A stretch of 44,737 nt of DNA from Aphelenchoides besseyi (GCA_024699855.1 JAMPIQ010000015.1:1-44737); one strand, 5' to 3'; numbered from the stretch's first letter, positions 1 through 13,155 are shown. Program-made: numbers and translations. Notes: a model not told the origin generated them from the letters alone.

Positions 1-3000
1 CTGACGATGCTGTCTATATAGGACAGGATGGTCGGCACCACGATCAAGGTCAGCAGCGTGGAACTGATGAGACCGCCAACCACCGCATGGGCCATCGGCG
101 CACGCTGCGCGCCACCGCCGCCGACGGCGAGACCGAGCGGGATCATGCCGAAGATCATCGCAAGCGTCGTCATGATGATCGGGCGGAAGCGGATGACGCC
201 GGCATTTTCCAGCGCCTCGTTCAGCGAAAGCCCACGCCGCCGTTCGCGATTGGCGAAATCGACCAGCAGGATGCCGTTTTTGGTCACGAGGCCCATCAGC
301 ATGATGAAGCCGATCAGCGAGAACATGTTGATCGTGCTGCCGGCCACCATCAGCCCGATGAGGACGCCGACAAGCGAAAGCGGCAGGGACGCCATGATGG
401 CGAGCGGTTGCATGAAACTGCCGAATTGCGAGGCGAGCACGATGTAGATGAAGATGACGGCCATGGTAAGCGCCGTGACCATGTGGCCGATGGTCTCCTG
501 CATGGTTTCGGCGTCACCGCCGAAGCGGATGCGATAGCCGTTCGGCAGGTCAAGACCGGCGGTCAGGCCCTGCAACGTCTCCGTCACCTCGCCAAGCGTG
601 CGGCCGGCGATATTGGCCGAAACCAGTATTTCGCGGCGATTGTCGATACGGCGGATTTCGGCGGGGGCCGGCATTATGCCGATATCGGCGACCTGATCGA
701 GACGCACCATCAGCGGCGCGCCGTTCGCGGCCGTGCGGCCGGTCGCGATCATCAATTCACCGAGGACCTGCCGCGTCGGACCGCCGCTCGACGGGCAGGC
801 GGATGACGATATCGTAGCTGTTGCCGTCCGCATCCGTCCATTTCGACACATCCTCGCCGCCGATGAGGGGGGAAAGCGCTGCGGCAAGATCGGAGCGGGC
901 AATGCCGAGATCGCTCGCCGCCGCAGGCTTCAGGCGGACCGAAAGAATGGAGGTCACATCTTTTGGCGCTGGAGGTCACATCCACGAGGCCGGGGATTTT
1001 CTTCATGTCTTCGACCAGACCGGTGGCGATTTTTTCGAGGACCGCCCGGTCGTCGCCGAGGATGCTGAGCTGCACCGGGCTTTCGCCGCCGCCAAGGCCA
1101 TTCTGCAGGATCGTGACCTCTATGCCGGGTATGGCTGACAGGCGTTTGCGAACCGGTTCGGCAAGGGAGAGCGGGGTTCGGCTCCGCATATCGAGCGGCA
1201 CCAGCCCCACCAATATGGCGGCGCGATGTTTTCCGGCGGCGCCGCCGGTATTGACGGTGGAATAGAGCGTCTCGACTTCCGGAAATTCCTCCTTCAGCGC
1301 CTTCTCGACCTGCCGCACCTTCGTTGTCGTATAGTCCAGCGAAGAGCCGACCGGCGCGGTAATATTGACCTGAAAGCGGCCCTCATCGGCATTCGGAACG
1401 AATTCCGTGCCGACCAGCGGCACCATGAACAGGCTGCCGATAAAGATGCCGACCGTGGCAAGCAGGGTGACGAGCCGGTGCCGCAGGGTCCAGCCGATGG
1501 CCCGGCGATATTGCCCGGCCATCCATTCGAAGCCGCGGTCGAAACGGGCGATCAGGCGGCCCACCGGCCCGCGCTTCGCATCGGGCTGGGCGTCCGGATC
1601 GTACCAGACGCTTGATAACATCGGGTCGAGCGTGAAGGCGACGAAGAGCGAAATCAGGACGGCGGCGGACACGGTGACGCCGAATTCGTAGAAAAACCGG
1701 CCGACAATGCCGTCCATGAAGGCGACCGGCAGGAAGACTGCCACGATTGTCGCCGTTGTTGCGATTACCGCTAGCCCGATTTCATTGGTGCCGTCGAGGG
1801 CCGCACGCAGGTGGGATTTGCCCATGTGGAGATGGCGGGTGATGTTTTCGCGCACAACGATGGCGTCATCCACCAGAATACCGATGGAAAGCGTCAGCGC
1901 CAGCAGGCTGAGCGTATTGAGCGTGAAGCCGAGGAAATGGATCACCGCGAGCGTGCCGATGATTGCGATTGGCAATGTCAACCCGGTGATGACCGTGCTC
2001 CGCCAGGAATTGAGGAACAGGAAGACGATGGCGACGGCGAGCGCCGCACCTTCGATCAGCGTCGTCTGTAAGTGGTTGACGGATTCACGGATCGGTATCG
2101 ATGAATCCGTGACGATGCGCAATTGCACGTTCTGCGGGGCAAGCTCGGCATTGAGCGCATCGAGGCGCTTCCTCACATCGGTCGCGACCTGAACCGTATT
2201 GGCGTCCTGAACCTTGACGATGTCGATCGCCAGCGCCGTCTGGCCATTATAGAGGGCGCGGTTTTCGGCATCGGCCGCTCCTTCGGAGAGCGTTGCGACA
2301 TCGCGAAGCGCAATGGCCGCGCCGCCGCGCCTTGCCACGACCATATCCAGCAGCGCCTGCGGCTCCTCGATACGCCCCTGCACCTGGATCGTGCGTTCGG
2401 AGACGGGATCGACGACGCTTCCGGCCGGGCTGTTGCTATTGCCGGTGCGCAGCGCATTCACCACCTCGTTGATGCCGATCCCGAGGGCGCGCATGCGCGT
2501 CTCGTCGATTGTCACATCGATCTGCCGTTTGCGAGCGCCGACCAGCGTTGCCTGCCCGACGCCGGCAACGGTCGTCAACTGCCGCACCACCTTCTGGTCG
2601 GCAAGGCTGGTGAGGGCGGGCACATCGAGCGATGCCGAACTGATCGCCACCGACAGGATCGGCTCGGCGGCGGGGTCGAACCTCGATATGACGGGCTTCT
2701 TGGCGTCTTCGGGGAAAATTCGCCTCGATGGCGGCGATCTTGTCGCGCACCTCCTGCGCGGCGGCTGAACTGCGGACCTCGAGCTTGAATTTCGCGACGA
2801 CGACGGAGCGCCCCTCATAAGAGGTGGAGGTGACCTCATCGAGACCGCCAATGGCGTTCAGCGCATCCTCGACCGGGCGTGTCACCTCGGTTTCCACCGT
2901 CTCCGGCGTCGCGCCGGGATAAGAGGTGACGACCACCACCACGGGAACGTCGACATTGGGATATTGGTCCAGCCCAAGCCGTTGCAGGGAGAAGGCGCCC

Positions 3001-3071
3001 ATAACCAGAAGCGCCACCATCATCATGGTGGCGAAAACGGGATGGGTAACGGATATGCGGGTCAAGAACAT
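1..3071 (-). CDS. RND-family efflux permease (frame-broken; 3' end off the window)
   Basis: Inner-membrane proton-driven multidrug/solute exporter that works with the adaptor encoded just upstream. The N-terminus ([18 protein letters not shown]) holds the first membrane helix. The TM4 motif [13 protein letters not shown] carries the paired Asp of the proton relay, and the TM10 motif [14 protein letters not shown] carries the matching Lys, so the transport machinery looks intact. About 1,020 residues are present and the frame runs off the left edge near the expected C-terminus. Reading must change frame near 2715 (extra T in a T run), 962 (extra A) and 783 (extra G), each in a homopolymer; the protein is otherwise well conserved, so I favour sequencing error over decay. 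The ATG at 3071 follows the adaptor stop by one base, indicating translational coupling. Substrate unknown. Confidence 0.88.
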
Positions 3072-3072
3072 T

Positions 3073-4253
3073 TCAGCCTGCCTTGTCGACGGTGACGGCC
3101 ATATCGGACCGCAATTGTGGAAGCGGCGCGGTCAGGATGGTCTCGCCATCCTTCAACCCGGCGGCAATCTCGATCAGGTTGCCGCCGTTCCAGCGCGCTC
3201 CCACCGTGACTGTCTGGCGGCGAAGATGGCCGTCCTGCACCTTGAGCACATGATAACCGGTCTCATCCTTGCGCAGCGCGATGGCGGGAACGACGAGCGC
3301 ATCGTTTTTCTCGCGCAGCAGAATCGATCCGCTGGCGAACATTCCGCCCCCACAGCCGGCCGTCACGATTGGCAAGCCGCAGATAGACGGCGATGAAGCG
3401 GGTGCCGTCTTCGGCAACCGGGCTGATGCGGTCGACCGTGGCTTTGACGATCTGGCCGCCAAGTCCGTCAATCTCCAGTTCCGCCGTCTGGCCGAGGGCG
3501 ACGCGCGGAACATCGCGCGTGGCGACAAGAACCTTCGCCTCCAGCACGCTGGTATCGACCAGCGTGAGAAGCTCGCCATCCGCACCGACACGCGATCCCG
3601 CCTCGGCCAGCCGCCGGGTGACGGTGCCGCCGAAGGGCGCGCGGATTTCGGCATTGCGAAGGGCGAGGCGTGCAATATCCGCCTGCGCCGAGAGGCTCTG
3701 GAGCCTTGCCGTCTTCACCGCCACATCGCTTTTCGCCTTGTCGAGCTGTTCTGCCGAAGCGATGTTTTTCAGCGCAAGCTGTTCGGTTCTCGTCAGGGCC
3801 TGCATTGCCAGCATCAGCTCGGCCTCGGCCGCATCCCGGTCGCTCTGCCGCAGCAAAAGCGTCGATTGCAGCTCGTCGGTTTCGAAACGCACGAGCAACT
3901 CGCCCGCCTGTACCGCGTCTCCGTCGCGGACATTCATCTCGACGATCTTGCCGGCTTCACGGGGCGCGGATCACCACACGGGTGATGGGCTGAAGCTCGC
4001 CGCTGATGCCAAGCCGCTCCACCATCGGGCGCGTGCCGATCTTCGCCGTTTCGGTCGCCGTCAGTTCGAACGGAGTGCCTGCCGGGCTCATCGCGGCAGT
4101 CTCGACGAGCCCGTTCACGATGCCTTTGACACGCTCATTCGCATCGACGCTGCCGCGCGCCGGATCGAGAGCGGTGACAACGAGAACGCAACCTGCAAGC
4201 GCGATCCCCGCCTTGATGGTTCTCTTCACCCACATGCTGAAAATCCTTTCCAT
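3073..4253 (-). CDS. RND efflux membrane-fusion (HlyD/AcrA-type) adaptor, frame-broken
   Basis: Periplasmic adaptor that links the RND permease to an outer-membrane channel. The N-terminus ([16 protein letters not shown]...) has one hydrophobic anchor at about residues 12-28. It is followed by the biotinyl-lipoyl half motif ([22 protein letters not shown]), a coiled-coil hairpin rich in Ala/Glu/Arg, the second lipoyl half ([20 protein letters not shown]) and the beta-barrel domain. Two frame changes are needed, near 3960 (extra C) and 3352 (extra G). After removing them the length is 392 residues, normal for the family. The gene is first in a two-gene operon with the permease and is transcribed away from the two-component system at 4513, which may control it. 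Confidence 0.87.
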
Positions 4254-4512
4254 ACGGGTACCGCCGCTCAGGCGGTTACATTGCCTCTCTTGAGGCGTAT
4301 GGCATCTGGATAGGTGTCCATAATTGCAGCAGCATTACCCTTGCGAACGCAGCTGCTTAAACAGCAGGGTCTGATGTTCCATCGCCCTGATTTCATGCCT
4401 TTTCGGAGTGGAAACGGACATGCACGGGGTTGGAAATGCTCAGGTGTCTTCTTTGCCGCAATACTGCCGCAACCTTTCTGACAGACAAGGGAATGCGAAG
4501 GGACGGTGACGC

Positions 4513-5187
4513 ATGAGACTTCTGTTGATCGAAGACGAAAAGGCAATGGCGGATGCGCTGACGGCGACGCTCGGCAGGCAGGGCATCGTCATCGACCATA
4601 CGATGTGGCTCGGCGATGCGATGGAGCTGACGCGCCAGCACGTCTATGACGCCATCCTGCTTGATCGCCGCCTGCCGGACGGGGAGGGACTTGCCTTCAT
4701 TCCGCAGCTGCGCCATGCCGGCATTGACACGCCGATCATACTGTTGACGGCATTGAACGAACCGGAAGACCGCATAGCCGGACTGGATGGCGGCGCCGAC
4801 GACTATCTCGGCAAGCCGTTTCTCGTCGGTGAGCTGCTGGCGCGGGTGCGTGCGGTTCTGAGACGGCCGGCAAACCTTGCGCCGGCCGAAATCACAGCCG
4901 GCCGCATCGTTATCGATCCGCTCCATCTCAGCGTCACGATCAATTCCGCTCCCTTCGATCTGCCAAGGCGCGAGCTTGCGATTCTCGTTGCGTTGGCGAA
5001 ACGCAAGGGCAAATCCGTGCTGCGTTCCACGCTTGAGGCGGCCGTCTACAATTACGAGGAAGAAATCCAGTCCAATGCGCTCGACGCGCATATATCGCGG
5101 CTGCGAAAACGCCTGCTCGATGCCTCCGCAGGCGTTGGCGTCCATAATATTCGCGGCATCGGTTATCTGTTGAAGGAAGAGGCATGA
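4513..5187 (+). CDS. OmpR/PhoB-family response regulator
   Basis: Cytoplasmic DNA-binding response regulator, 224 residues, uninterrupted. The receiver domain (1-115) shows the acidic pair E8-D9, the phosphoacceptor D51 (in AILLDRRLPDGEG), T79 and K101, all the residues needed for phosphorylation. The C-terminal winged-helix domain (about 125-222) ends in the typical SNALDAHISRLRKRL recognition helix and RGIGYLL hairpin. Its stop overlaps the ATG of the histidine kinase gene by 4 bp. It is divergent from the RND efflux genes with a 259 bp gap, which suggests that it controls them, but no binding site is evident to me. Confidence 0.93.
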   Translation: MRLLLIEDEKAMADALTATLGRQGIVIDHTMWLGDAMELTRQHVYDAILLDRRLPDGEGLAFIPQLRHAGIDTPIILLTALNEPEDRIAGLDGGADDYLGKPFLVGELLARVRAVLRRPANLAPAEITAGRIVIDPLHLSVTINSAPFDLPRRELAILVALAKRKGKSVLRSTLEAAVYNYEEEIQSNALDAHISRLRKRLLDASAGVGVHNIRGIGYLLKEEA

Positions 5188-6521
5188 AAGCGCAGGGCAC
5201 CTCCAACTCGTCCTTGTGGTGGAAGTTGAGCTGGCAGCTCAGCGTCGTCGTCTCCGCCATGATTGCCGTGGTCATCATCGGCCTCTGCTTTTACGGCATG
5301 ACGATGCTTTCGCCCAATATTGCGCTCTGGGACGATCTGTCGGCAACACTCGATGAGTCGCTTTCGCTCGATCCACAAAAAGGATTGGTCGTTACCAATG
5401 GCCCGGCATTGCAGGCCCTGAAGGCGGAGAACTCAACGCTCTGGTTCGTGGCTTCCACGCTGGACGGGCGGGTGGCGAGCTATGGCGCCGTGCCCGCCGT
5501 TTATGAGGAATTGTCGCCGTATCTGCATTTGCTGACGGATGCCGATATTCGCGGCGGAAAGGGCGTCTCAGAGGTCGCCCTGGTTGAAAACATGGAGACG
5601 AAGTGGGGTTCCGTCAGGGTCATGTTCGGCGGAACCACGCATATGAGGGGGCAGTTTTTGGCGCTCCTTGCCGGAACCTACAAGATTTACGTTCCCCTCC
5701 TGGCTGTCATCTTGCCTGCCGTGTTTTCTTCTCGGTTCCCCGCATCGTGCGCGAGGCGCTTGCCGGCCTCAATTCCGTCGTCAAAAAGGCTCCCGAGATC
5801 GACCCGCGCCGGCCGGGCTCGAAGCTTCCGGTCGAGGATGTGCCGCGGGAGGTGGTGCCCCTGATCCTTGCCTTCAACGGCATCCTCGAACGGCTTGAAG
5901 AGCAGTTTCGGGCGCGGCAGCGTTTTTCTCATCGATGCGGCGCATGAGCTGAGAACGCCGATTGCGATCATGCAGACCCGAATAGAGGGCCTGCCCGGGC
6001 CCGAGCAGCAACGCCTGATGGAGGATGTCGCGCGGCTTGGGGAAACCACCGAACAGCTTCTCGCCTTCGAAAGAAACGATCAGGTGAACGACCGGCGCGA
6101 AACGCTGGACCTCGTCGAGACGGCGCGCACTGTCGTTGCCGATCTGGCCCCGCTCGCGCTTGCGGCGGGCTACGATATCTCCTTCGAAACGCAGGTCGCG
6201 CGCTATGAAATACTGGGCAACCCGTTCACGCTGCCGCGCGCCATCAGCAACATCGTGCGCAACGCCATCGACCATGGCGGAAACAGGGGGATGATCCACG
6301 TCTCGATTCTCGCCAGTGGCGAGATCGCGGTTTCCGATGAGGGACAGGGGATAGCCGAAGATCAGCGGGAGCGGATTTTCGAGCCCTTTTATCGCGTTAC
6401 ACCGCGCAGCACCGGGGCCGGCCTTGGCCTCAGCCTCGTCAAGCAGATCGTCGCCAACCATAACGGGCGAATCTTTCTGGACAGCAGCGCCTTCGGAAGC
6501 ACCTTCCGGTTACGTTTCTGA
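5184..6521 (+). CDS. Sensor histidine kinase, frame-broken
   Basis: Inner-membrane kinase partner of the adjacent response regulator. TM1 is at about residues 17-40, a periplasmic sensor loop of about 115 residues follows, then TM2 (IYVPLLAVILPAVF), a linker/HAMP region, the HisKA motif AAHELRTPIA with the phosphorylatable His, and an ATPase domain with N box (NIVRNAIDHGG), G1 box (VSDEGQGI) and G2 box (GAGLGLSLVKQI). The reading frame changes near 5727 (T run followed by cttc; net +2 or -1) and near 5926 (T5 where T4 is expected). With these corrected the length is about 445 residues. Both breaks are in T runs and fall between well-conserved blocks. Confidence 0.87.
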
Positions 6522-6629
6522 TCCTGCGTTGCGCGCGCTTTCAGGGGCGGGCAATTGTAATGTTGCCGCAATTTTCGCTGTCGTACCGTGTGGGGCACAG
6601 GATCAACCATGCCAACTGGAGTACGTGCA

Positions 6630-7508
6630 GTGAAACAACAGTGCAGTCTGTTTGCCCGGGCTTCCGGCGACAGGGCCTCCCACAGTCGCGGCGTCGCCTT
6701 CGCCACCTTGCCCTTTGCCATCATCATGTCCGGCTGCACGTCCGTGCCGCTCAAGGAAGGCGGTACGCTGACCTCCTATGCGCAACTCAGCCCGGTCAAG
6801 GGCAAGTTCACCAAATCGCGCACCTTCGTGGACGCTAACGGACTGGCCGGGGTCAAGACCGTCGCCATCGTGCCGACCACCTTCTCCTTTGCGGCCTCGT
6901 CGCGGGTCACATCGGAAAAGGACCGTGTCCTTGTTTCGAATGCGCTGGATCGTGCCATCTGCGTGGCGCTCAGCGATAAATACCGGATTGCCGCGCTGGG
7001 CCAGCCGGCGGACATGACGGTGCGCACGGTCATCACCGATCTGGTGCCGACCGACAAGACCATGGCCGGGGTATCGACAGCCGTGACGCTCGGCAGCGGC
7101 TTCGTCCTGCCGGTCAGCGTGCCGCGTCTTCCATTCGGGCTTGGCGGCCTGGCCGTCGAGGCGGAGGCGGTGGATAGCACCGGCGTCCAGCGCGCCGCAG
7201 CCGTCTGGTCCAAGGGCGCGAATTCCATCACGGGCAAAGCCCGCGTCTCGGAAATCGGAGATGCTTACGAGCTAGCCGCCGATTTCTCCAACTACTTCTC
7301 GCGCATTCTGGTGACAGGCAAGGTCTCGGACGGGCTGAACCTCTCTATCCCCTCCGGCCATCGAATCCGGTCCGCCCTGGGTGGAAAACCGAAATATGTC
7401 GAATGCGATGCCTATGGCCGGTCGCGCGGCCTGCAGGGCATGGTGGCCGACAAGTTCGGTGCGCCACCCGAATGGACCGACAGATCCGCAAAGGCCGCGT
7501 CGCGATAG
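6630..7508 (+). CDS. DUF3313-like lipoprotein
   Basis: Probable outer-membrane or periplasmic lipoprotein of unknown function, about 292 residues. The signal peptide ends in a lipobox (IIMSGC, Cys at about residue 36), so the mature protein would start with CTSVPLKEGG. The body fits the DUF3313 pattern: an Asn/Asp-Arg-Ala helix (SNALDRAICVAL), a strand TVRTVITDLVPT, then VEAEAVDSTGVQRAAAVWSKG. I chose the GTG at 6630 because GGAG lies 8 bases upstream; in-frame ATGs at 6588 and 6609 would give longer leaders. No frame break. It stands alone between the kinase and oxyR and has no obvious functional partner. Confidence 0.72.
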   Translation: MKQQCSLFARASGDRASHSRGVAFATLPFAIIMSGCTSVPLKEGGTLTSYAQLSPVKGKFTKSRTFVDANGLAGVKTVAIVPTTFSFAASSRVTSEKDRVLVSNALDRAICVALSDKYRIAALGQPADMTVRTVITDLVPTDKTMAGVSTAVTLGSGFVLPVSVPRLPFGLGGLAVEAEAVDSTGVQRAAAVWSKGANSITGKARVSEIGDAYELAADFSNYFSRILVTGKVSDGLNLSIPSGHRIRSALGGKPKYVECDAYGRSRGLQGMVADKFGAPPEWTDRSAKAASR

Positions 7509-7570
7509 GGCAGCCGCTATCCTTGCAGATCGCGCGCGTTATGGCGCGCGCGACAGTCCGAGCCGAGGAC

Positions 7571-8479
7571 CTATGCCGCATGACCGAGTTTCTGAAGGCC
7601 GCATTCGCGGACGATTTCGGCGATATGGCTGAACTGCGCCGAGAGCGGATTGCTCTTGCGCCACACCATGCCGATGGTGCGCGACGGGCGCGGTTCCGCC
7701 AGCCGGAACACCGAGACGGTGGATTGCCGTGTCTCCATATCGACGGCCATCTGCGGAATGAGTGTGACGCCGATGCCGGCGCCGACCATCTGCACGAGGG
7801 TGGAGAGCGAGGAGCCTTCCATCAGCACGCGCGGCGGCGCATTGGTCGTGCTGCAGAAGGAAAGCGCCTGGTTGCGGAAGCAATGGCCTTCTTCAAGCAG
7901 CAGCAGGCGCATTTCGCCCAGCTTGTCGGCGCTTGGCACCGGCATGCCCGCATCCTCCATCGGCCGCACCAGAATGAATTCCTCCGAAAACAGCGGAACC
8001 TCCTCCAGCGCCGGTTCCGAGACGGGCAGGGCGACGATCGCCATGTCGAGCCGGGCTTCGAGAAGGTCTTCGATGAGCTTCTGTGTCACCGCCTCGCGCG
8101 GGCGTGCTTCCAGTCCGGGATAATGCCGCGTGAGCGTCTTGATCACCTGCGGCAAAAGATAGGGCGCGACGGTGGGAATGACGCCGATGCGCAGGCGACC
8201 GCTGAGAGGGCCGTGCCCCGCACGCGCCAGATCCTGCAACTCGTCCACCGAACGCAGGATGGCCCGGGTGCGTTCCGCAAATTCCTCGCCAAGCGCGGTC
8301 AGCCTGATCTGGCGGCTGCCGCGTTCGACGAGCGGCGCACCGATCAATTCCTCCAGTTCCCGGATCTGCAAAGATAGTGCAGGTTGGGAAATCGCGCACG
8401 CCTCCGCCGCCCGACCGAAATGGCCGATCTTGGCCAGAGCGTCGAAATAACGGAGATGTTTCATGGAGAGCGCAATCAT
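7571..8479 (-). CDS. oxyR: Hydrogen-peroxide sensing LysR-family regulator OxyR
   Basis: Cytoplasmic peroxide sensor and transcription activator of 302 residues. The LysR winged-helix domain (about 6-65: MKHLRYFDALAKIGHFGRAAE) is followed by the regulatory domain. The two redox cysteines are C200 and C209 in EEGHCFRNQALSFC, matching the GHC...FC motif whose disulfide activates Escherichia coli OxyR. The gene is divergent from katG, the classic OxyR target, across 212 bp. The start could be the ATG at 8479 or the second ATG at 8464 (MKHLRYF), which matches the usual family start better. No frame break. Confidence 0.95.
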   Translation of the reverse strand: MIALSMKHLRYFDALAKIGHFGRAAEACAISQPALSLQIRELEELIGAPLVERGSRQIRLTALGEEFAERTRAILRSVDELQDLARAGHGPLSGRLRIGVIPTVAPYLLPQVIKTLTRHYPGLEARPREAVTQKLIEDLLEARLDMAIVALPVSEPALEEVPLFSEEFILVRPMEDAGMPVPSADKLGEMRLLLLEEGHCFRNQALSFCSTTNAPPRVLMEGSSLSTLVQMVGAGIGVTLIPQMAVDMETRQSTVSVFRLAEPRPSRTIGMVWRKSNPLSAQFSHIAEIVRECGLQKLGHAA

Positions 8480-10866
<2,387 letters not shown>

Positions 10867-10893
10867 GCAAACGCCGACTGTTTAATGATGATG

Positions 10894-10924
10894 CACCTCC
10901 CTGAGCGATCGGGGAGGTGTTTTT
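10894..10924 (+). terminator. Rho-independent terminator of katG
   Basis: A perfect 8 bp stem, CACCTCCC at 10894-10901 with GGGAGGTG at 10912-10919, is followed directly by five T residues. It lies 28 bp after the katG stop codon. Confidence 0.9.
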
Positions 10925-10971
10925 CTGTCTGGGTTGGCGAGGACGCATCAGCGACCGCTTGATCCGGCATG

Positions 10972-11148
10972 CTACCGCCGGTCAGAAGCCGCAACCGGTT
11001 TGCCGGATGAAAATTTCTCCGCCTTTGCCGAGGGAGCTTTGCCGCTCTTTTCGTTTTCGTGCGCATCCGGCCCGGCCACGATGACGCCACGGCCCTTCTC
11101 TTCGCGTTTCTTGTCCGCAAAGTTGCCCGGTTCCTTTTTGCTGTCCAT
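10972..11148 (-). CDS. Small hydrophilic protein, 58 residues, unknown function
   Basis: A short ORF starting at the ATG at 11148, with GGAG 8 bases upstream (ggagattcatcaatg), and ending with TAG at 10972. The product starts MDSKKEPGNFADKKREEKGR, contains a short hydrophobic patch (GVIVAGP) and continues with Lys/Ala/Ser-rich sequence. It is highly charged, with no signal peptide or membrane segment. Codon use is GC3-rich like its neighbours, which supports coding. It converges on katG across the katG terminator. I do not recognise the family; a disordered stress-related small protein is possible but only a guess. Confidence 0.6.
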   Translation of the reverse strand: MDSKKEPGNFADKKREEKGRGVIVAGPDAHENEKSGKAPSAKAEKFSSGKPVAASDRR

Positions 11149-11384
11149 TGATGAATCTCCCGTGTTGCGTTCCTGTCAGGAGTTCAACGGACGTTTCGCT
11201 CAGAGGTTCCAGAGCCGTCGCGTCAGCGAATGTTTCTCTTTATAACGATCTTTGCTATTAACATGAATTGATAAGTCATGTTATTGGGGCAGAGCGCGAT
11301 GACTGGCGCGGTGCGCCCGTCTTTCCATACGCTCACCCCAGACCCGACAACCGGACGGTACCCGCATTGAGTTTCTGGCATTCC

Positions 11385-11997
11385 ATGACCTGGCACACGG
11401 AAGGGATCAGCGTCACTGCGCCGGTGAAATGGCGCCAGTTCGACGGGCTGGTCAGCGCGTTCTGGGAAGCGGAAAGCCAGATGGGAGCCAAGGGTTATTA
11501 TCTGGCCGCCGATCCGCGCATTATGATCTTTTTCAACGATGTCTCCTCGCGCATCAGCATGTCCAACCGCAATGGCGAGTTCACCAACCATTCGCGGCCG
11601 ATGACACGGGCGGTTTATGTGCCGGCCGGCGTTCCGATGTGGACGAGCAGCAGCGCCACGCATCGGTTCTCGCATCTCAATCTGCATATTCACAAGGATC
11701 GCCTGTTGCGTTTCCTGTCGCCCTCAGTCGGCAGTTCGGCGGCGATGACGGCGCTGCGCCGTCCGGTCGAGATACAGGACATCGGTTCGGTGGAAACCCT
11801 TGCCGGCCTGCTGGTCGATGAGCTGGCTGAACCCTCGAAACATGCGGTCTATGCGGAAAGCCTCGTCGGCAGCATCGTTGCCGGCCTGCTGGATATTCCC
11901 GGCCCTTCGCCGGAGCAGGCCAATGGCAGGCTGACGCAGGCGCAGTTGAACAAGCTTCTTGCCCAGGTCGAAAAGCGTGGCGACGACCGTATGTCTA
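11385..11997 (+). pseudogene. AraC-family regulator, C-terminal DNA-binding domain lost at IS junction
   Basis: The visible part is the sensor/dimerisation domain of an AraC-type regulator of the kind found beside siderophore receptors: residues such as GYYLAADPRIMIFFNDVSSR and SHLNLHIHKDRLLRFLSPSV. It runs to the linker (QLNKLLAQVEKRGDDRMST) just before the first helix-turn-helix should begin. At about 11,997 the sequence turns into the leader of an IS4-type transposase and the HTH domain is absent from the window. The start is uncertain: the ATG at 11385 or a TTG further upstream (11268). Without its HTH domain the product cannot act as an activator. It probably controlled the siderophore receptor that lies beyond the IS. 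Confidence 0.8.
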
Positions 11998-13155
11998 CTC
12001 GTATTCGAGCGTTTGGCGACGATCTCGGACACGAAAGAGGAGCAACACCGTGCGGCACAAGAATAGCGTCTTTCATGATCTTTTGAAGCGTATTCCCTGG
12101 GCGGCGTTTGAGCGGCTTGTGGATGAACACGGGGCTGACAAGCATGTCCGCCGGCTGTCGACCAAAAGCCAGTTCGTCGCCCTCCTGTATGGGCAGTTGG
12201 CGGGTTCGGTGAGCCTGCGCGAGATCGTCTTTGGCCTGGAGAGCCACTCTGCACGGCTCTATCATGTCGGCGCAAAGCCGGTGTCGCGCTCGACGCTTGC
12301 CGATGCCAATCGTCTGCGTCCGAGCCCTGTCTTTGCCGGGCTGTTTGCGCAGATGGTGGCGATGGCGGGACGCGGCCTGCGCCGGGCGGTGGGCGAGGCA
12401 ACCTACCTCATCGATGCGACAGGGGTTCGCCTCTCCGGTGCCGGATCGCAGTGGGCGCGGTTTTCCCATCAAGCCTGCGGCGTCAAGGTCCACATCGTCT
12501 ACGATGCGGATGCCGAACAACCGATCTATGCGGCGGTCACGCCGGCCAATATCAACGACATCACGGCTGCCAAGGCCATGCCGATTGCATCAGGCGCAAC
12601 CTATGTCTTTGATCTTGGCTATTATGATTTCGGCTGGTGGGCCAAGCTGGACGAAGCCGGATGCCGGATCGTCACCCGGTTCAAGTCGCATACGCCGCTG
12701 ACGGTCACCCATGAGCAGGCGGTGGACGGCGACGGTATCATCCTGTCCGACCGCATCGGCCTGTTGCCGGCCCGCCAGGCAAAAAGCCGCAAAAATCCGT
12801 TCAGCGATCCGGTCCGCGAGATCACCATCAGGACCGAGACGGGAAAGGTGTTGCGCATCTTCTCCAATGATCTCGATGCACCGGCTCACGAGATCGCCGA
12901 TCTCTACAAGCGCCGTTGGGCGATCGAACTGTTCTTCCGCTGGGTCAAGCAGACGCTGAAGATCAGCCATTTCCTCGGCACGTCAGAAAATGCCGTGCGC
13001 ATCCAGATCGCTGTCGCCCTGATCGCGTACCTGCTCCTGCGATTGGCGCAGGCTGACCAGAAGACCGTGCCAAGCCCACTCGCCTTCGCCAGGCTGGTAC
13101 GCGCAAACCGCAGGCGTTAAAGGGTTGGAACATGCACCGACGCGATCGGCTTCTC
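11996..13155 (+). mobile_element. IS4-family insertion sequence (boundaries approximate)
   Basis: The element is recognised by its complete-looking transposase and by the loss of homology to an AraC regulator on the left (about 11,997) and a TonB receptor on the right (about 13,155). I could not find matching terminal inverted repeats or a target-site duplication. Together with the missing parts of both flanking genes, this suggests that one end was lost in an adjacent deletion rather than that this is a simple insertion. Confidence 0.75.
12050..13120 (+). CDS. IS4-family DDE transposase
   Basis: Transposase of 356 residues, unbroken, starting at GTG 12050 behind GAGGAG. The N-terminal domain (VFHDLLKRIPWAAFERLV ... 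LSTKSQFVALLYGQLAG) is of the DUF4372 type. The catalytic core has the first Asp in YLIDATGVRLS, the second in YVFDLGYYDF and the IS4 Y(2)R(3)E(6)K signature in YKRRWAIELFFRWVK. The C-terminus stops abruptly after LAFARLVRANRRR, where relatives as I recall them continue for some 20-30 residues, so the last few residues may come from sequence beyond the original element. Confidence 0.88.
   Translation: MRHKNSVFHDLLKRIPWAAFERLVDEHGADKHVRRLSTKSQFVALLYGQLAGSVSLREIVFGLESHSARLYHVGAKPVSRSTLADANRLRPSPVFAGLFAQMVAMAGRGLRRAVGEATYLIDATGVRLSGAGSQWARFSHQACGVKVHIVYDADAEQPIYAAVTPANINDITAAKAMPIASGATYVFDLGYYDFGWWAKLDEAGCRIVTRFKSHTPLTVTHEQAVDGDGIILSDRIGLLPARQAKSRKNPFSDPVREITIRTETGKVLRIFSNDLDAPAHEIADLYKRRWAIELFFRWVKQTLKISHFLGTSENAVRIQIAVALIAYLLLRLAQADQKTVPSPLAFARLVRANRRR

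Noticed and set aside
11996..13155. Terminal inverted repeats and target duplication for the IS
   Set aside because: Compared the sequence around 11,990-12,050 with the reverse complement of 13,100-13,160 and found no convincing match, so none is annotated.
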